33,972 bases of DNA from Mycobacterium sp. (lineage in GTDB: Bacteria > Actinomycetota > Actinomycetes > Mycobacteriales > Mycobacteriaceae), in assembly GCA_025965895.1 (NCBI GenBank), contig JAOPWC010000147.1, positions 1-33,972 on the forward strand. The letters are read 5' to 3'. Positions 23,475-32,384 of this stretch are shown in pieces. The notes under the pieces were generated by a model. That model saw only the letters and a list, made by a program, of their open reading frames with translations, was not told the DNA's origin and ran no database searches. Made by a program: the position numbers and the translations under genes. Position 1 is the first letter of the stretch. Each line of letters opens with the position of its first letter.

Positions 23475-26216
23475 ATGATTTGCGTCAATCGGCTCTTCGG
23501 ACAGCGCGGTGCAGCGCGAAAACCGTTGGCGCGCCTGACCGCTGTCGTCGCGCTCGCCCTCGCCATCACGTTGTGGAATTTTCCTGCGCCAACCGCGCAA
23601 GCGCAGCCCGACACGGGAGTCAGTCGCTACGGCGGCTGCCTGGCCGCACAGAAAACCGGCGACCTGCTGATCCTGTTCGACGAGTCGAGCAGCCTGCAGC
23701 AGACCGACCCGAAGGCTGCGCGGGTGCAGGCGGCCCGGTATCTGGTGCGAACCCTTGGCCACTACGCCGACCGGATCGGGGCCAAGCTCGACGTCGCGAT
23801 CGCCGGGTTCGCCGAAAACTACTACCCTGAGCACGACTGGTCGCCGCTGACCGGCGCCACCGCCGACTCCGTCGCCAATGCGATGTCACCGGTGGCGTCG
23901 AAAAACACCGGCATTGACACCGATTACTGGCTTGCCCTAGACGGCGCCCGCCAGGCGCTGGCCGCACGCGGGCCCGGTGTCGGTGGCGGCGACCGCTGCC
24001 AGGCGATCGCCTGGTTCTCCGACGGCATGATCGATTTCACCGCCCGGCCGCTGGTCAAGCCCTACGCCGACGGGCTCAGCCTGGACAGCCCCAACGGTGT
24101 GGCCGAGACGATTCGGCGGGCCAAGGATTCGATCTGCCGGCCCGGCGGCCTGGCCGACCAGCTGCGGGCGCGCGGCATCGTGATGCTCGGGGTCGGACTG
24201 ACGGCGGGAAGTGCACCAAACGATTTCGACACGATGTCGGCTGTCAGCACCGGCAAAGGGATCAACGGCACAACCTGCGGAAACATCACCGATCCCGTTC
24301 CGGGCGACTTCTACCCGGTGAACAACGTCGACGACATGCTCTTCGCGTTCGATGCGCTCAACCCCGAGCCCGGGGTTCAGCAGAACGGCCCGGTGTGCCC
24401 GATCCAGGTGTGTCCACAGGCCCGGCACGACTTCGTGCTGGACCGCTCGATCAAATCGGTGGGCATCCTCGGCTCGGGCGGCATGCCCGGCATCGTGCCC
24501 TACCTGATCACCCCGTCGGGGCAGCAGATCGACCTGCCCAACAAACAGAGCAAAATCAACACCGAAATCGCCGGCACACCGGTGGAATACGACTGGCCGT
24601 CGGACTCGGCGCAAACCATCACGATCCGCAACGCCGGCAGCCCCGACTGGGCCGGCAAGTGGGCGATCGTCTACGTCGACACGACCGGGCAGCACCCCGA
24701 CGCGGTGTCGCGGGTCAGCATCCACATCACCACCGACATCTTCCCGACGCTCGTCGACGCCGCAAAGGTGGCTTGGCACAGCGGCCAGGTGGTTGAGGGC
24801 CTGACGTTCGGCCTCGCCGACGGGCACGGCAAACCTGTCAACCCGACCGACCTGGCCGGCACCGCGACGATGTCGGTGACGCTGCAGCCCGACGGCGCGG
24901 CGCCGATCCCGCTGCTGATGTCGGTGCCGAAGACCGACATCGCCAAACCGGTTGACGCCGACCTGACCAAACTGAATCCCGGACACGCCATCCTGCGGAT
25001 GTCGCTGACGATCACCACCGCCCCCGCCGTCGATGCGCACGGCGCCCAGATCGCTCCGGGAACCACCCTGTCCCCGCAGAACGTCGAGCTACCGGTCCAG
25101 ATCCTGCCCAAGCTGGGGCTGCCCACCCCCGGGAGCCGGATCGACTTCGGCACGGTGCAGGCCGCCAAGGGCGCGCACGGCATGCTGAGCATCACCGGGC
25201 CGGGATGCGCATGGATCGCGGCAGCCGATGCCGCCAAGGTGATCGCCGCACCCGACGGCATCGGTACAACCCAGATCACCTCGTCGGCCAACACCCCCGG
25301 GGGTTGCCTGAAGGTGCCGGCCGGCCAGACCGCGCAGCTTCCGGTCATGCTGCGCACCGACCACGATGGCCACGGCGGGTTGAACGGTACTGTGCCGGTG
25401 CATATCTCGGCGCTGGACAACCCCAACGACGCGCAGGTCGTCGACGTGCCATTCGTCGCGTCGCTGACCAAACCGCTCAGCACGACCAATTTCGTGCTGG
25501 TGTTCCTGGCCGCGCTGCTGCTCGGCCCGGGCATTCCGCTGGCGCTGCTGTACTCCGCGAAGTGGTACGTGGCCAAGATTCCCGGTGCACCGCTGCTGGC
25601 CGAGCGAATACCGGTCGAGGTGGAGTCCGACATCGTGCTGCGCAACGGGACCCCGTTTGCGATGGCCGACACCGACCTGCTGCAGATGGTGCCGGGGCTG
25701 CCGCCCGGCGGGGCGCGCAGGCTCACCGTGCGCGGGGTGCGGTTGACCGCCACCACCGGGCGCAGCCCGTTCGGCACCGGACAGGTCACCGTGGACGCCG
25801 ACGGCATGGTCAGCGTCGGATCAGAGCTTCCCGGCACCGACCGCAGCGGCCTGCGAGCGGTGCTGCCGCTGGCCGTGCACAACAAGTGGGTGCTGTTGCA
25901 CGATCCAGGTGGACCAGCAAATGCGGCCGAGGTGCTGTTGCTCGTGGCAGGTCTGACCGACACCGCGGCGCGCGAGCGGCTCTACGACAACGTCGCCAGA
26001 AGGCTGCCGGAGCTGCTCAGCGCGCTGCGGCATCGCGCCGTCGACGCGGGCCTGGCGCGGGCCGGGGACCTCCGGGACGCGTCGCCGTTCGGCGATGCAT
26101 CGCCGGCAGCGCCGCGTCCGGACCCGTTCAGCGCCGCAGAGCACGGCACCGCCGACACCCGCCAGGCCGGCCGCTATGACCCCAGTCCCTTCGGCCCGTT
26201 CGACGAAGGAGCCTGA
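23475..26216 (+). CDS. Secreted, membrane-anchored von Willebrand factor A protein
   Basis: 913 residues. A signal peptide (about 1-43, LTAVVALALAITLWNFPAPT then AQA) exports the main part. The vWA domain covers about 60-300. Its metal site is intact: D-x-S-x-S at Asp69/Ser71/Ser73 in LLILFDESSSL, Thr149 in GIDTDYWLAL and Asp183 in AWFSDGMIDF. It should therefore bind a divalent metal and a protein ligand. Several Cys pairs (near VCPIQVCPQ) suit an oxidising location. Beta-rich domains follow up to about 670. One TM helix at about 672-692 (FVLVFLAALLLGPGIPLALL) and a ~220-residue cytoplasmic tail end the protein. The tail closes with SPFGDASP, PDPFSAAE and DPSPFGPFDEGA. Its TGA overlaps the ATG of the tubulin-like gene by one base. 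It probably links an outside partner to the internal tubulin-like protein. Confidence 0.85.
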   Translation: MICVNRLFGQRGAARKPLARLTAVVALALAITLWNFPAPTAQAQPDTGVSRYGGCLAAQKTGDLLILFDESSSLQQTDPKAARVQAARYLVRTLGHYADRIGAKLDVAIAGFAENYYPEHDWSPLTGATADSVANAMSPVASKNTGIDTDYWLALDGARQALAARGPGVGGGDRCQAIAWFSDGMIDFTARPLVKPYADGLSLDSPNGVAETIRRAKDSICRPGGLADQLRARGIVMLGVGLTAGSAPNDFDTMSAVSTGKGINGTTCGNITDPVPGDFYPVNNVDDMLFAFDALNPEPGVQQNGPVCPIQVCPQARHDFVLDRSIKSVGILGSGGMPGIVPYLITPSGQQIDLPNKQSKINTEIAGTPVEYDWPSDSAQTITIRNAGSPDWAGKWAIVYVDTTGQHPDAVSRVSIHITTDIFPTLVDAAKVAWHSGQVVEGLTFGLADGHGKPVNPTDLAGTATMSVTLQPDGAAPIPLLMSVPKTDIAKPVDADLTKLNPGHAILRMSLTITTAPAVDAHGAQIAPGTTLSPQNVELPVQILPKLGLPTPGSRIDFGTVQAAKGAHGMLSITGPGCAWIAAADAAKVIAAPDGIGTTQITSSANTPGGCLKVPAGQTAQLPVMLRTDHDGHGGLNGTVPVHISALDNPNDAQVVDVPFVASLTKPLSTTNFVLVFLAALLLGPGIPLALLYSAKWYVAKIPGAPLLAERIPVEVESDIVLRNGTPFAMADTDLLQMVPGLPPGGARRLTVRGVRLTATTGRSPFGTGQVTVDADGMVSVGSELPGTDRSGLRAVLPLAVHNKWVLLHDPGGPANAAEVLLLVAGLTDTAARERLYDNVARRLPELLSALRHRAVDAGLARAGDLRDASPFGDASPAAPRPDPFSAAEHGTADTRQAGRYDPSPFGPFDEGA

Positions 26217-29200
26217 TGCGACGATTCCTGATTGTTGGGTGCGGCGGCTCCGGCGGCGCGGCGCTGGCCTATGTCATGGACCAGCTGCGCTCCGAGCTGC
26301 ACGCTGCCGGCATTGACAAGCTGCTGTCCGGGTGGCAATTCGTTCACATCGACGTGCCCAGCGGGGCCGAGGACGGGCCCGACGGGCTGGCCAACGTGCA
26401 AGGGCAGGGCGGCACCTACATCGGCTGCGGACCCCAGGGCAGCAGCTACGCGATCCTCGATGCCGCGCTGTCGCAGCGGCTGGCCGCCGGCCGCGCGCTC
26501 GACACGATAGCGACCTGGGCGCCCCGCAATCCGGAGGAAGTCACTAACCCGATTTCGACCGGCGCCGGACAGTACCGCGCGATTGGGCGCATGATCACCC
26601 TGAGCAAGGCCGCCGAGATCCGCGCCCGGCTGCAAGCCGTGTGGGAGCAGCTGTTCCGGGTCGAGACCATCTCGGAAATGTCGTCAGTGCGGGTCCCGGG
26701 CATGGGGCAGTTCAACCCTAACGAGCCGCCGCTGACGCTGGTGGTGTCGTCGATGGCTGGCGGCGCCGGCGCGTCGATGGCGCTGGACGTGTGCCGGTTA
26801 CTGACCCTGGTGTCCGGGCTGGACCCGAAACTGATGGGTGTCTTCATGGTGACGCCCGACATTTTCAACTCGCTGCCGGAAAGCGCGCGGACCGGCGTGC
26901 GGGCAAACTCGCTGGCGATGCTCGGCGAAATCGTGGCCAGCCAGTCCGGGGCGACACGCGAACACGACGAGCGGATCCTTCGGGCGCTGGGCCAGCAGCA
27001 TGGCGAGGGCGAGCCGATCCCATTCGCGCGGGTCTTTCCCGTCGGCCTGTACGTCGGGGCCGACCGCACCCTGTTCGGTGATGGCTCGTATAACGCGGTC
27101 TACCGCGGGCTGGCCCGCGGCGTCGCCGGTCTGATGGTCAGCGGCACGGCCAGCGACCAGTTCGTGCAGTACGACCTCGGCAACACCGCGTCACCACCCG
27201 GTGATCGTGACCTGCTCGGCTGGGGCAACGCGATCTGGGATCCGCTGCCGTGGGGGACCTACGGGTTTTCCAGCCTGAGCATGGGCCGCGACCGCTACGC
27301 CGAATATGCCGCGCAGCGGCTGGCGCGAAGCTGCGCCGACAAACTGGTCCGCGGCCACATGCAGCCGGGTAACCCGGCATCGAGCAACGAGCAGCTTGAA
27401 TCGCTTTTGACCAGCCAGTGGAAGGCGATCTGCGGCAAACTCGGGTTGCCGGCGTCGGCCGGCGACGAGGACATCAACGCGCTGGGCAACTGGGTCGCGA
27501 ACACCGCGTTTCCCGCGCAGACGGTGGCCCCCACGATCACCACGCTGATAGAGCGCCAACTGCGCGCCTACCTGCCCAATCCGGCCGGCCTGACCGCCGA
27601 GCAGTGGGTGCCCGTCTTCCGGCAGGCCGTCAGCAACCGGCGCGACTCGCTGGCCAATGCGTGCTCGGAGGCGGCGTACCGCCTGGTGTTCGGCTGGCAC
27701 CGCACGTTCGCCGACCGGCTCGATACCGTCGTCGGTGACGCGATAGCCAACTTCGGCCTGCCATCTGCCCGGGCGCTGGTCGAGCAGCTGCGCCGCTACA
27801 TCGACGACGCGCTCACCGCGCCGATCGGCCAGCTCGGCCAGATGGGACCCCCGGATGTGGTCGCGCTGGGGCCGAACGTCGACGCGGTGCTGGGCTCGCT
27901 GCGCGGCGTGATGACCAACGCCGACCAGGTGCTGACCACCGCGCTGGACGGATTCCGCGGCACGATCCGCCGGCAGGTGTACGCGACGGCGTCGGCCCGG
28001 CTGGCGGACGTGTTCGCCGTGATCGGCGGCGAGTTGCTCATTCCGCTGCGCGACGCGCTGTCCGAAGCGCAGATTGTGGTGGAAAACGCCCAGGCCGAGC
28101 CGCCGACCGACGTCGGGTTGGCCCGCATCGCCACCGACCAGTACGCGGCCTGGCCGGCCGACGCCGACGAACTCGTGCCCGGCCGGTTCGCCGAAGCCAA
28201 CAACGAGGTCCTGCTCATCAGTTCATCGGCGTTCAAGCAGCGCTATGAGACCGACCTGGTCAAGGCCGTCGCGGTCGGCCAGGCCCTGGTCCCGTTCCGG
28301 GCCGCGGTCGACGAAGCCACTACCCGGGTGATCCTCGGGCAATGGCAAACCGCCGGGGGCATGCTCGCGCCAGACGGTCTGCTCGAACGCACCGCGAATT
28401 GGCTGACCCGTGCGCTCGGCCTCGACCCCGACACCGGTCGGTCCCGGGTGCCGTCGGTGGCTCAGTTCGACGTCCACACCCGCCCCGCCGAGCTGCTGGA
28501 ACGCGCAAGACTCTACGTCGGGCGGCCCGGGGAGGCGTTCCACGACTTCATCAAGGTGTCGCTGCGCGACTATGTCCAAGGCGTCGGCGCGCCCGAATCC
28601 GAGCTTACGGCCCGCCGCCGCGACATTGCCACCAAGTTCGCCGAGGCGCTGTCGCTGGCACGCCCACTGGCCAGCGTCAACGACCAGGCGCTTACCCACG
28701 TGCATCCCGGCCAGCAGGTCGAATACCGGTACAAGTTCTCGGAGGTGCCGTTCGCGGGCCAGTCGGTCGCCGACGCCCTCGCTGATGAGCTGCGCTCCAA
28801 CCCGCGCATCGACCAGGCCAGCAAGGAAAACTTCGCCCGAGCACTCACCGACGAGGACAGCGTCGCCCGCATCGACATCTTCGGCTCCTACCCGAACTAC
28901 TCGCCGCTGGCGTTCGACTCCGTGCTCAAGCCCGCCGCGCAGCAGTGGGCCGAGATTCCCGGCCCGGCACGGGCCCACTTTTGGCGGTATCGACGCTCGC
29001 GACCGCTGGCGGCGTCGCTGCCGATGGGCGAAGCCGAACGGCGCACGATGACCGCCGGTTGGCTGCTCGGCCAGATCATCGGCCGGATACAGATACCCGA
29101 ATCCCCGTACTCCGAACCGGTCCGGATCTTCGACGGCGAGGCCGGGACATGGCTGTCCTTCCCCAGCCCGCTGCTGACACCGCCGTCGCAGTTCATCGCT

Positions 29201-29755
29201 CCCTATGACTGGCTGCCGGTGGTGCTGGAAGGAATTCTGCTGGCGATCGCGCAATCACACGAGCCACCGGTGATGAGCTCGCTGCGGCCGTACCGGGTGC
29301 TGCGCGGCCTCTACGACAACAACTCGCAGGACCCCGCCAGCGGGATCGTGCCGCTGTCGGTGGTCGGCCTGCTGCGCGAGTTCATCCTCACCGGGTCGTC
29401 GGCTCCCGGCCTGGTGTCTCGCATCGACAGTGTCGCGGCCGCGCAGACACCGGTCGATCGGGCCACCGCCGCCGAAGACTGGCTGTCGACCGTGCGCGAC
29501 ACCAGCGCCGAATACCTGGCCCCCGGTGTCGCCGGCGGCGCCGGCGTGGGAGCGTTCGCGTCAATCGCGACCCGGCTGAAAGCGTCCAAGACCCCGATCT
29601 TTCGTGACCTGGCGCCCGACGTGTTCTGGGCCAGCGAGGCACTGACGGGACTGGTCCGCGACGTGAAGGGAACCCTCGACAGCCAAAGCGGTGGCGGCTC
29701 AATGGTTCTCGGTGCAGCCGAACAGGTCGTCATCCCCGAGGGAGGGACTTTCTGA
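26216..29755 (+). CDS. Large tubulin/FtsZ-superfamily protein (Tubulin_2-like)
   Basis: 1179 residues with no signal or TM helix, hence cytoplasmic. The N-terminal ~350 residues carry the nucleotide-binding loops of the tubulin superfamily. Loop T1 is RRFLIVGCGGSGGAAL (Gly-rich, residues 8-14). A T3-like loop STGAGQYRAIGRM lies at 114-126. T4 is VVSSMAGGAGASMALDV at 176-192, matching the GGGTGS signature. A T5-like strand MGVFMVTPDIFNSLPESA is at 207-224. I do not find a clear T7 catalytic loop (NxDxxD), so GTP hydrolysis on polymerisation is uncertain. The remaining ~800 residues are mostly helical and unfamiliar. Comparative genomics has placed such divergent tubulin-like proteins with vWA proteins in predicted membrane-remodelling systems. 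It is coupled to the vWA gene by TGATG and is far longer than FtsZ (~380). Confidence 0.8.
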   Translation: MRRFLIVGCGGSGGAALAYVMDQLRSELHAAGIDKLLSGWQFVHIDVPSGAEDGPDGLANVQGQGGTYIGCGPQGSSYAILDAALSQRLAAGRALDTIATWAPRNPEEVTNPISTGAGQYRAIGRMITLSKAAEIRARLQAVWEQLFRVETISEMSSVRVPGMGQFNPNEPPLTLVVSSMAGGAGASMALDVCRLLTLVSGLDPKLMGVFMVTPDIFNSLPESARTGVRANSLAMLGEIVASQSGATREHDERILRALGQQHGEGEPIPFARVFPVGLYVGADRTLFGDGSYNAVYRGLARGVAGLMVSGTASDQFVQYDLGNTASPPGDRDLLGWGNAIWDPLPWGTYGFSSLSMGRDRYAEYAAQRLARSCADKLVRGHMQPGNPASSNEQLESLLTSQWKAICGKLGLPASAGDEDINALGNWVANTAFPAQTVAPTITTLIERQLRAYLPNPAGLTAEQWVPVFRQAVSNRRDSLANACSEAAYRLVFGWHRTFADRLDTVVGDAIANFGLPSARALVEQLRRYIDDALTAPIGQLGQMGPPDVVALGPNVDAVLGSLRGVMTNADQVLTTALDGFRGTIRRQVYATASARLADVFAVIGGELLIPLRDALSEAQIVVENAQAEPPTDVGLARIATDQYAAWPADADELVPGRFAEANNEVLLISSSAFKQRYETDLVKAVAVGQALVPFRAAVDEATTRVILGQWQTAGGMLAPDGLLERTANWLTRALGLDPDTGRSRVPSVAQFDVHTRPAELLERARLYVGRPGEAFHDFIKVSLRDYVQGVGAPESELTARRRDIATKFAEALSLARPLASVNDQALTHVHPGQQVEYRYKFSEVPFAGQSVADALADELRSNPRIDQASKENFARALTDEDSVARIDIFGSYPNYSPLAFDSVLKPAAQQWAEIPGPARAHFWRYRRSRPLAASLPMGEAERRTMTAGWLLGQIIGRIQIPESPYSEPVRIFDGEAGTWLSFPSPLLTPPSQFIAPYDWLPVVLEGILLAIAQSHEPPVMSSLRPYRVLRGLYDNNSQDPASGIVPLSVVGLLREFILTGSSAPGLVSRIDSVAAAQTPVDRATAAEDWLSTVRDTSAEYLAPGVAGGAGVGAFASIATRLKASKTPIFRDLAPDVFWASEALTGLVRDVKGTLDSQSGGGSMVLGAAEQVVIPEGGTF

Positions 29756-29757
29756 CG

Positions 29758-32382
29758 ATGTCGGTCCTCACCGTGGTGCTGGCCCCGCACACGCAGGCCG
29801 AGGAGATCCTCGCGGTGCTGGCCGACTACTCGGCGGTCGGCCTGCTCACCGGCTTCGCGTGGGTCGACTCCGCCGACGCCGGCGCGTCGTCGCTGCCGGC
29901 CACCCTTGTCACTCACGGCCGCGCGAATCCCGTTGTGCTACAGCAGATCGTGACCGCCCAACGCCACGAACGGCTAAGACTCGCGGTTCTGGTGCCGCCA
30001 GAGGTGACCAGCCCATCGCGGGTGCCGCTGGCCGTCGAGCAGAAGGTGGAGCAGATCATGCGGTTCGGCGCGATGGGCGCGCCAATCACCCTGCTGCGGT
30101 TGCTGTACACCCACGCGTCGGCCGCGGAGGTGACCGCCGACCCGTCGCTGGTGCTGGAGGGGTGGCACAATCTGCTGATCGCACCTGAGGACTCCGCGGG
30201 TCCCGCGCTGGGATCGGTCACGCTGGACCGGTTGACCGATCCGCTCGACGTCGCGCGCCATGTCGCCCCGGTCGTCGCGGGCGCCGCCGGCCTGTGGGCG
30301 GGCATCGAGAGCACGCCGTTCGACACGCTGGGGATCCTGCCGGGGCTCACGATCCGCGCGGTGCGCGCCTTCTACCGCCAACTCGACACCACCGCTGTCG
30401 AAGAACAGCTGCGGGCGCAGCTGTTCGACCCGACCGGTCGCCTACCGCTGCCACGCGGCGGCACCGTGCCCGTCGTCTACATCAACGACATGCCCACGGC
30501 CACCCGGTCGATCGCCGAGGGACTGTGGAGAAAGCACCGCGACGTGCTGCGCGGACCCCGCGTCGCGGTGGAAACCGGAGCAGCTGAATGGATTTCGATA
30601 TGGGCGGCGCTGAAAATGTTCCTGTCGTTTCTCGGCGCGGCGCTGCGCAGGGCACCGTCAAAGTGGGTATCAGCGGTCGTTGGCTCGGTCTCCTCGGTGG
30701 TGGCCACCACCGTGCAGAACGTGGTCTTCGGGCGTGCCGATTCGGCCTACGCGGTGGTCTCCGGCGCCGAGCCGGCCAGCTGGCAAGACCTCGCGCGCAG
30801 CGCAGACGCGCTCGGCGCGGCGCTGGACCGAGCGGGCGGCCGTGAGCACATCGCGCATCAGGACCTCAGCCCGCTGTGGACCGATTTCGTCAACGCCGCG
30901 CTGACCCTCGCCGATGGGGGCCGGCGGGCCACCGGTGTGGAACCGGTGCGGGTCGGCGCCGCCGTCGGCGTCGTGCGCAACTGCGCGGATGTGGTTCCCA
31001 GCGCTGCCGACAGGTTTTCGGCAATCCCAGGGTCGTTGGCTGCCGTGATCGGGGTGAGCACGGTGGAGGCGCCCGACGTCATGGGGGCGGCCGCGTTACG
31101 TGAGCGGCTCACCCGCACCTACAGTGACCCCGCTGCCGGGGTCGAGGCCCGCCGTGCGGCCGCCGACCTGGACACCTGGCAGGCAAACGCGGCGAAAAGC
31201 TATGCCTGGCAGAGCGGACTGATTCTGGCCAATTTTCTGGACCGCGCCCGCACCGAGGTTGCCGGCCTGGTGCAGCAGATCCGCGACACCGCTAATCGGG
31301 ACGCCGTGGACGAGCGGCTGCGCCGGCGCCAGCGCACGATCGGCTTGATCCTCAAGACATCGGGCTGGACCGTGTTTACCGCGGTGGTGCTGCTGGTAAT
31401 TGCGGCTGCCATCGGCTGGGCCGGCTGGAAGTTCGCGCTGATCACCGGCGGAGTGCTGCTGGGGCTGTATCTGGTGATCGCGCTGGGGCTGTTCCTGCTG
31501 GCCCAGCGGGATCTGTTCGCCGAGATCAATCTGCGCCAGTCCGAACAAAGTCAGCTGGACGCAATGCAGGCCAACCTCCGAACGGCGGTGCAGGATCTCA
31601 GTCGGCTGTCGGGTGCCTACGGGCAGCTGCTGGCCTGGAGCCGGGTGCTCGGCGCGATGCTGCGGGCCCCGTTCGGTCCTGCCCCGCCGCCGCGGCCCCC
31701 GGCAGGGCAACTGACCGACGGGCTCCCGCGATCGACCCAGCTCGGCGTGGCGACGCCGAACCGAAACGACACGGACGCCGCCACTCACGGGATCGAACAG
31801 CGGCTCTACCAGGTGGGCTGGCTCACCGGGCCGTGGGAAGACGTGCTCGCCCGCGCCGCAAATGAGCTGCGCGAGGATCCCTCCGTGTTGTTCGTCATGC
31901 CCGGCGCCGGCACCGGATCCGCGCTGGACCGGTGGTCGTATGCGGCGGCCTCCGGGCAATTGCACGCGACGGGCGCCGATGCGCTGTGGCGGCAGGTGCA
32001 GCAGATGCTCGCCGACCCGCAAAGCCCCGCCGCCGCCGCACTTACCGGCGCGGTGTACGTGCCGGCCAGCGGCCGCACCGTGCCCGCCGCCGAGTTCAGC
32101 GCCGGGGTCGTTGAGCGCCCGCCCGATCGCGCGGCGCCGTTTGCCGCGTGGCTGTTCACCGACACAGCGCTCACCGCCGGCCGTTCCGCGGTCGTGGTGG
32201 ACGAGCCGGTCGTGGCGCGCCGAGGCGTGGGATACCGCGCGGTGGTAGTGCAGGCCGGCGATGGCCTGCCGCCCTACGATTTTTCCCTGTTCGCGCCGCG
32301 AAGCAGCGTCGCGGCCACCCGCGATGCCGGCAGGGCGGCCGAACCCGACGAACCGCCCGGCGCCGGGAAACTGGTCTTCTAG
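29758..32382 (+). CDS. Large protein with central TM hairpin and coiled coil, unknown function
   Basis: 874 residues. It starts two bases after the tubulin-like stop. The N-terminal part (1-280) is mixed alpha/beta (MSVLTVVLAPHTQAEEILAV, RLRLAVLVPPEVTSPS). The middle (280-530) is Ala-rich and helical. Two TM helices form a hairpin at about 535-558 and 562-585 (GWTVFTAVVLLVIAAAIGWA, then VLLGLYLVIALGLFLLAQRD). A short coiled coil follows (NLRQSEQSQLDAMQANLRTA). Then come a Pro-rich linker (APFGPAPPPRPPAG) and a C-terminal domain of about 200 residues. With both ends inside, it could tie the tubulin-like protein to the membrane. No domain is recognised. No P-loop is seen, so it is not the GTPase reported in some related systems. 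Confidence 0.75.
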   Translation: MSVLTVVLAPHTQAEEILAVLADYSAVGLLTGFAWVDSADAGASSLPATLVTHGRANPVVLQQIVTAQRHERLRLAVLVPPEVTSPSRVPLAVEQKVEQIMRFGAMGAPITLLRLLYTHASAAEVTADPSLVLEGWHNLLIAPEDSAGPALGSVTLDRLTDPLDVARHVAPVVAGAAGLWAGIESTPFDTLGILPGLTIRAVRAFYRQLDTTAVEEQLRAQLFDPTGRLPLPRGGTVPVVYINDMPTATRSIAEGLWRKHRDVLRGPRVAVETGAAEWISIWAALKMFLSFLGAALRRAPSKWVSAVVGSVSSVVATTVQNVVFGRADSAYAVVSGAEPASWQDLARSADALGAALDRAGGREHIAHQDLSPLWTDFVNAALTLADGGRRATGVEPVRVGAAVGVVRNCADVVPSAADRFSAIPGSLAAVIGVSTVEAPDVMGAAALRERLTRTYSDPAAGVEARRAAADLDTWQANAAKSYAWQSGLILANFLDRARTEVAGLVQQIRDTANRDAVDERLRRRQRTIGLILKTSGWTVFTAVVLLVIAAAIGWAGWKFALITGGVLLGLYLVIALGLFLLAQRDLFAEINLRQSEQSQLDAMQANLRTAVQDLSRLSGAYGQLLAWSRVLGAMLRAPFGPAPPPRPPAGQLTDGLPRSTQLGVATPNRNDTDAATHGIEQRLYQVGWLTGPWEDVLARAANELREDPSVLFVMPGAGTGSALDRWSYAAASGQLHATGADALWRQVQQMLADPQSPAAAALTGAVYVPASGRTVPAAEFSAGVVERPPDRAAPFAAWLFTDTALTAGRSAVVVDEPVVARRGVGYRAVVVQAGDGLPPYDFSLFAPRSSVAATRDAGRAAEPDEPPGAGKLVF

Positions 32383-32384
32383 GT

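Noticed and set aside
24671..25963. 430-codon minus-strand frame opposite the vWA gene
   Set aside because: It is antisense to a gene with signal peptide, MIDAS and TM helix, and its own residues show no domain or start signal.
25205..26179. 324-codon plus-strand frame inside the vWA gene
   Set aside because: It is an Arg/Ala/Gly-rich frame-shadow of the vWA C-terminal part.
28223..29254. 343-codon minus-strand frame opposite the tubulin-like gene
   Set aside because: It is antisense to a conserved coding region and lacks any recognisable motif.
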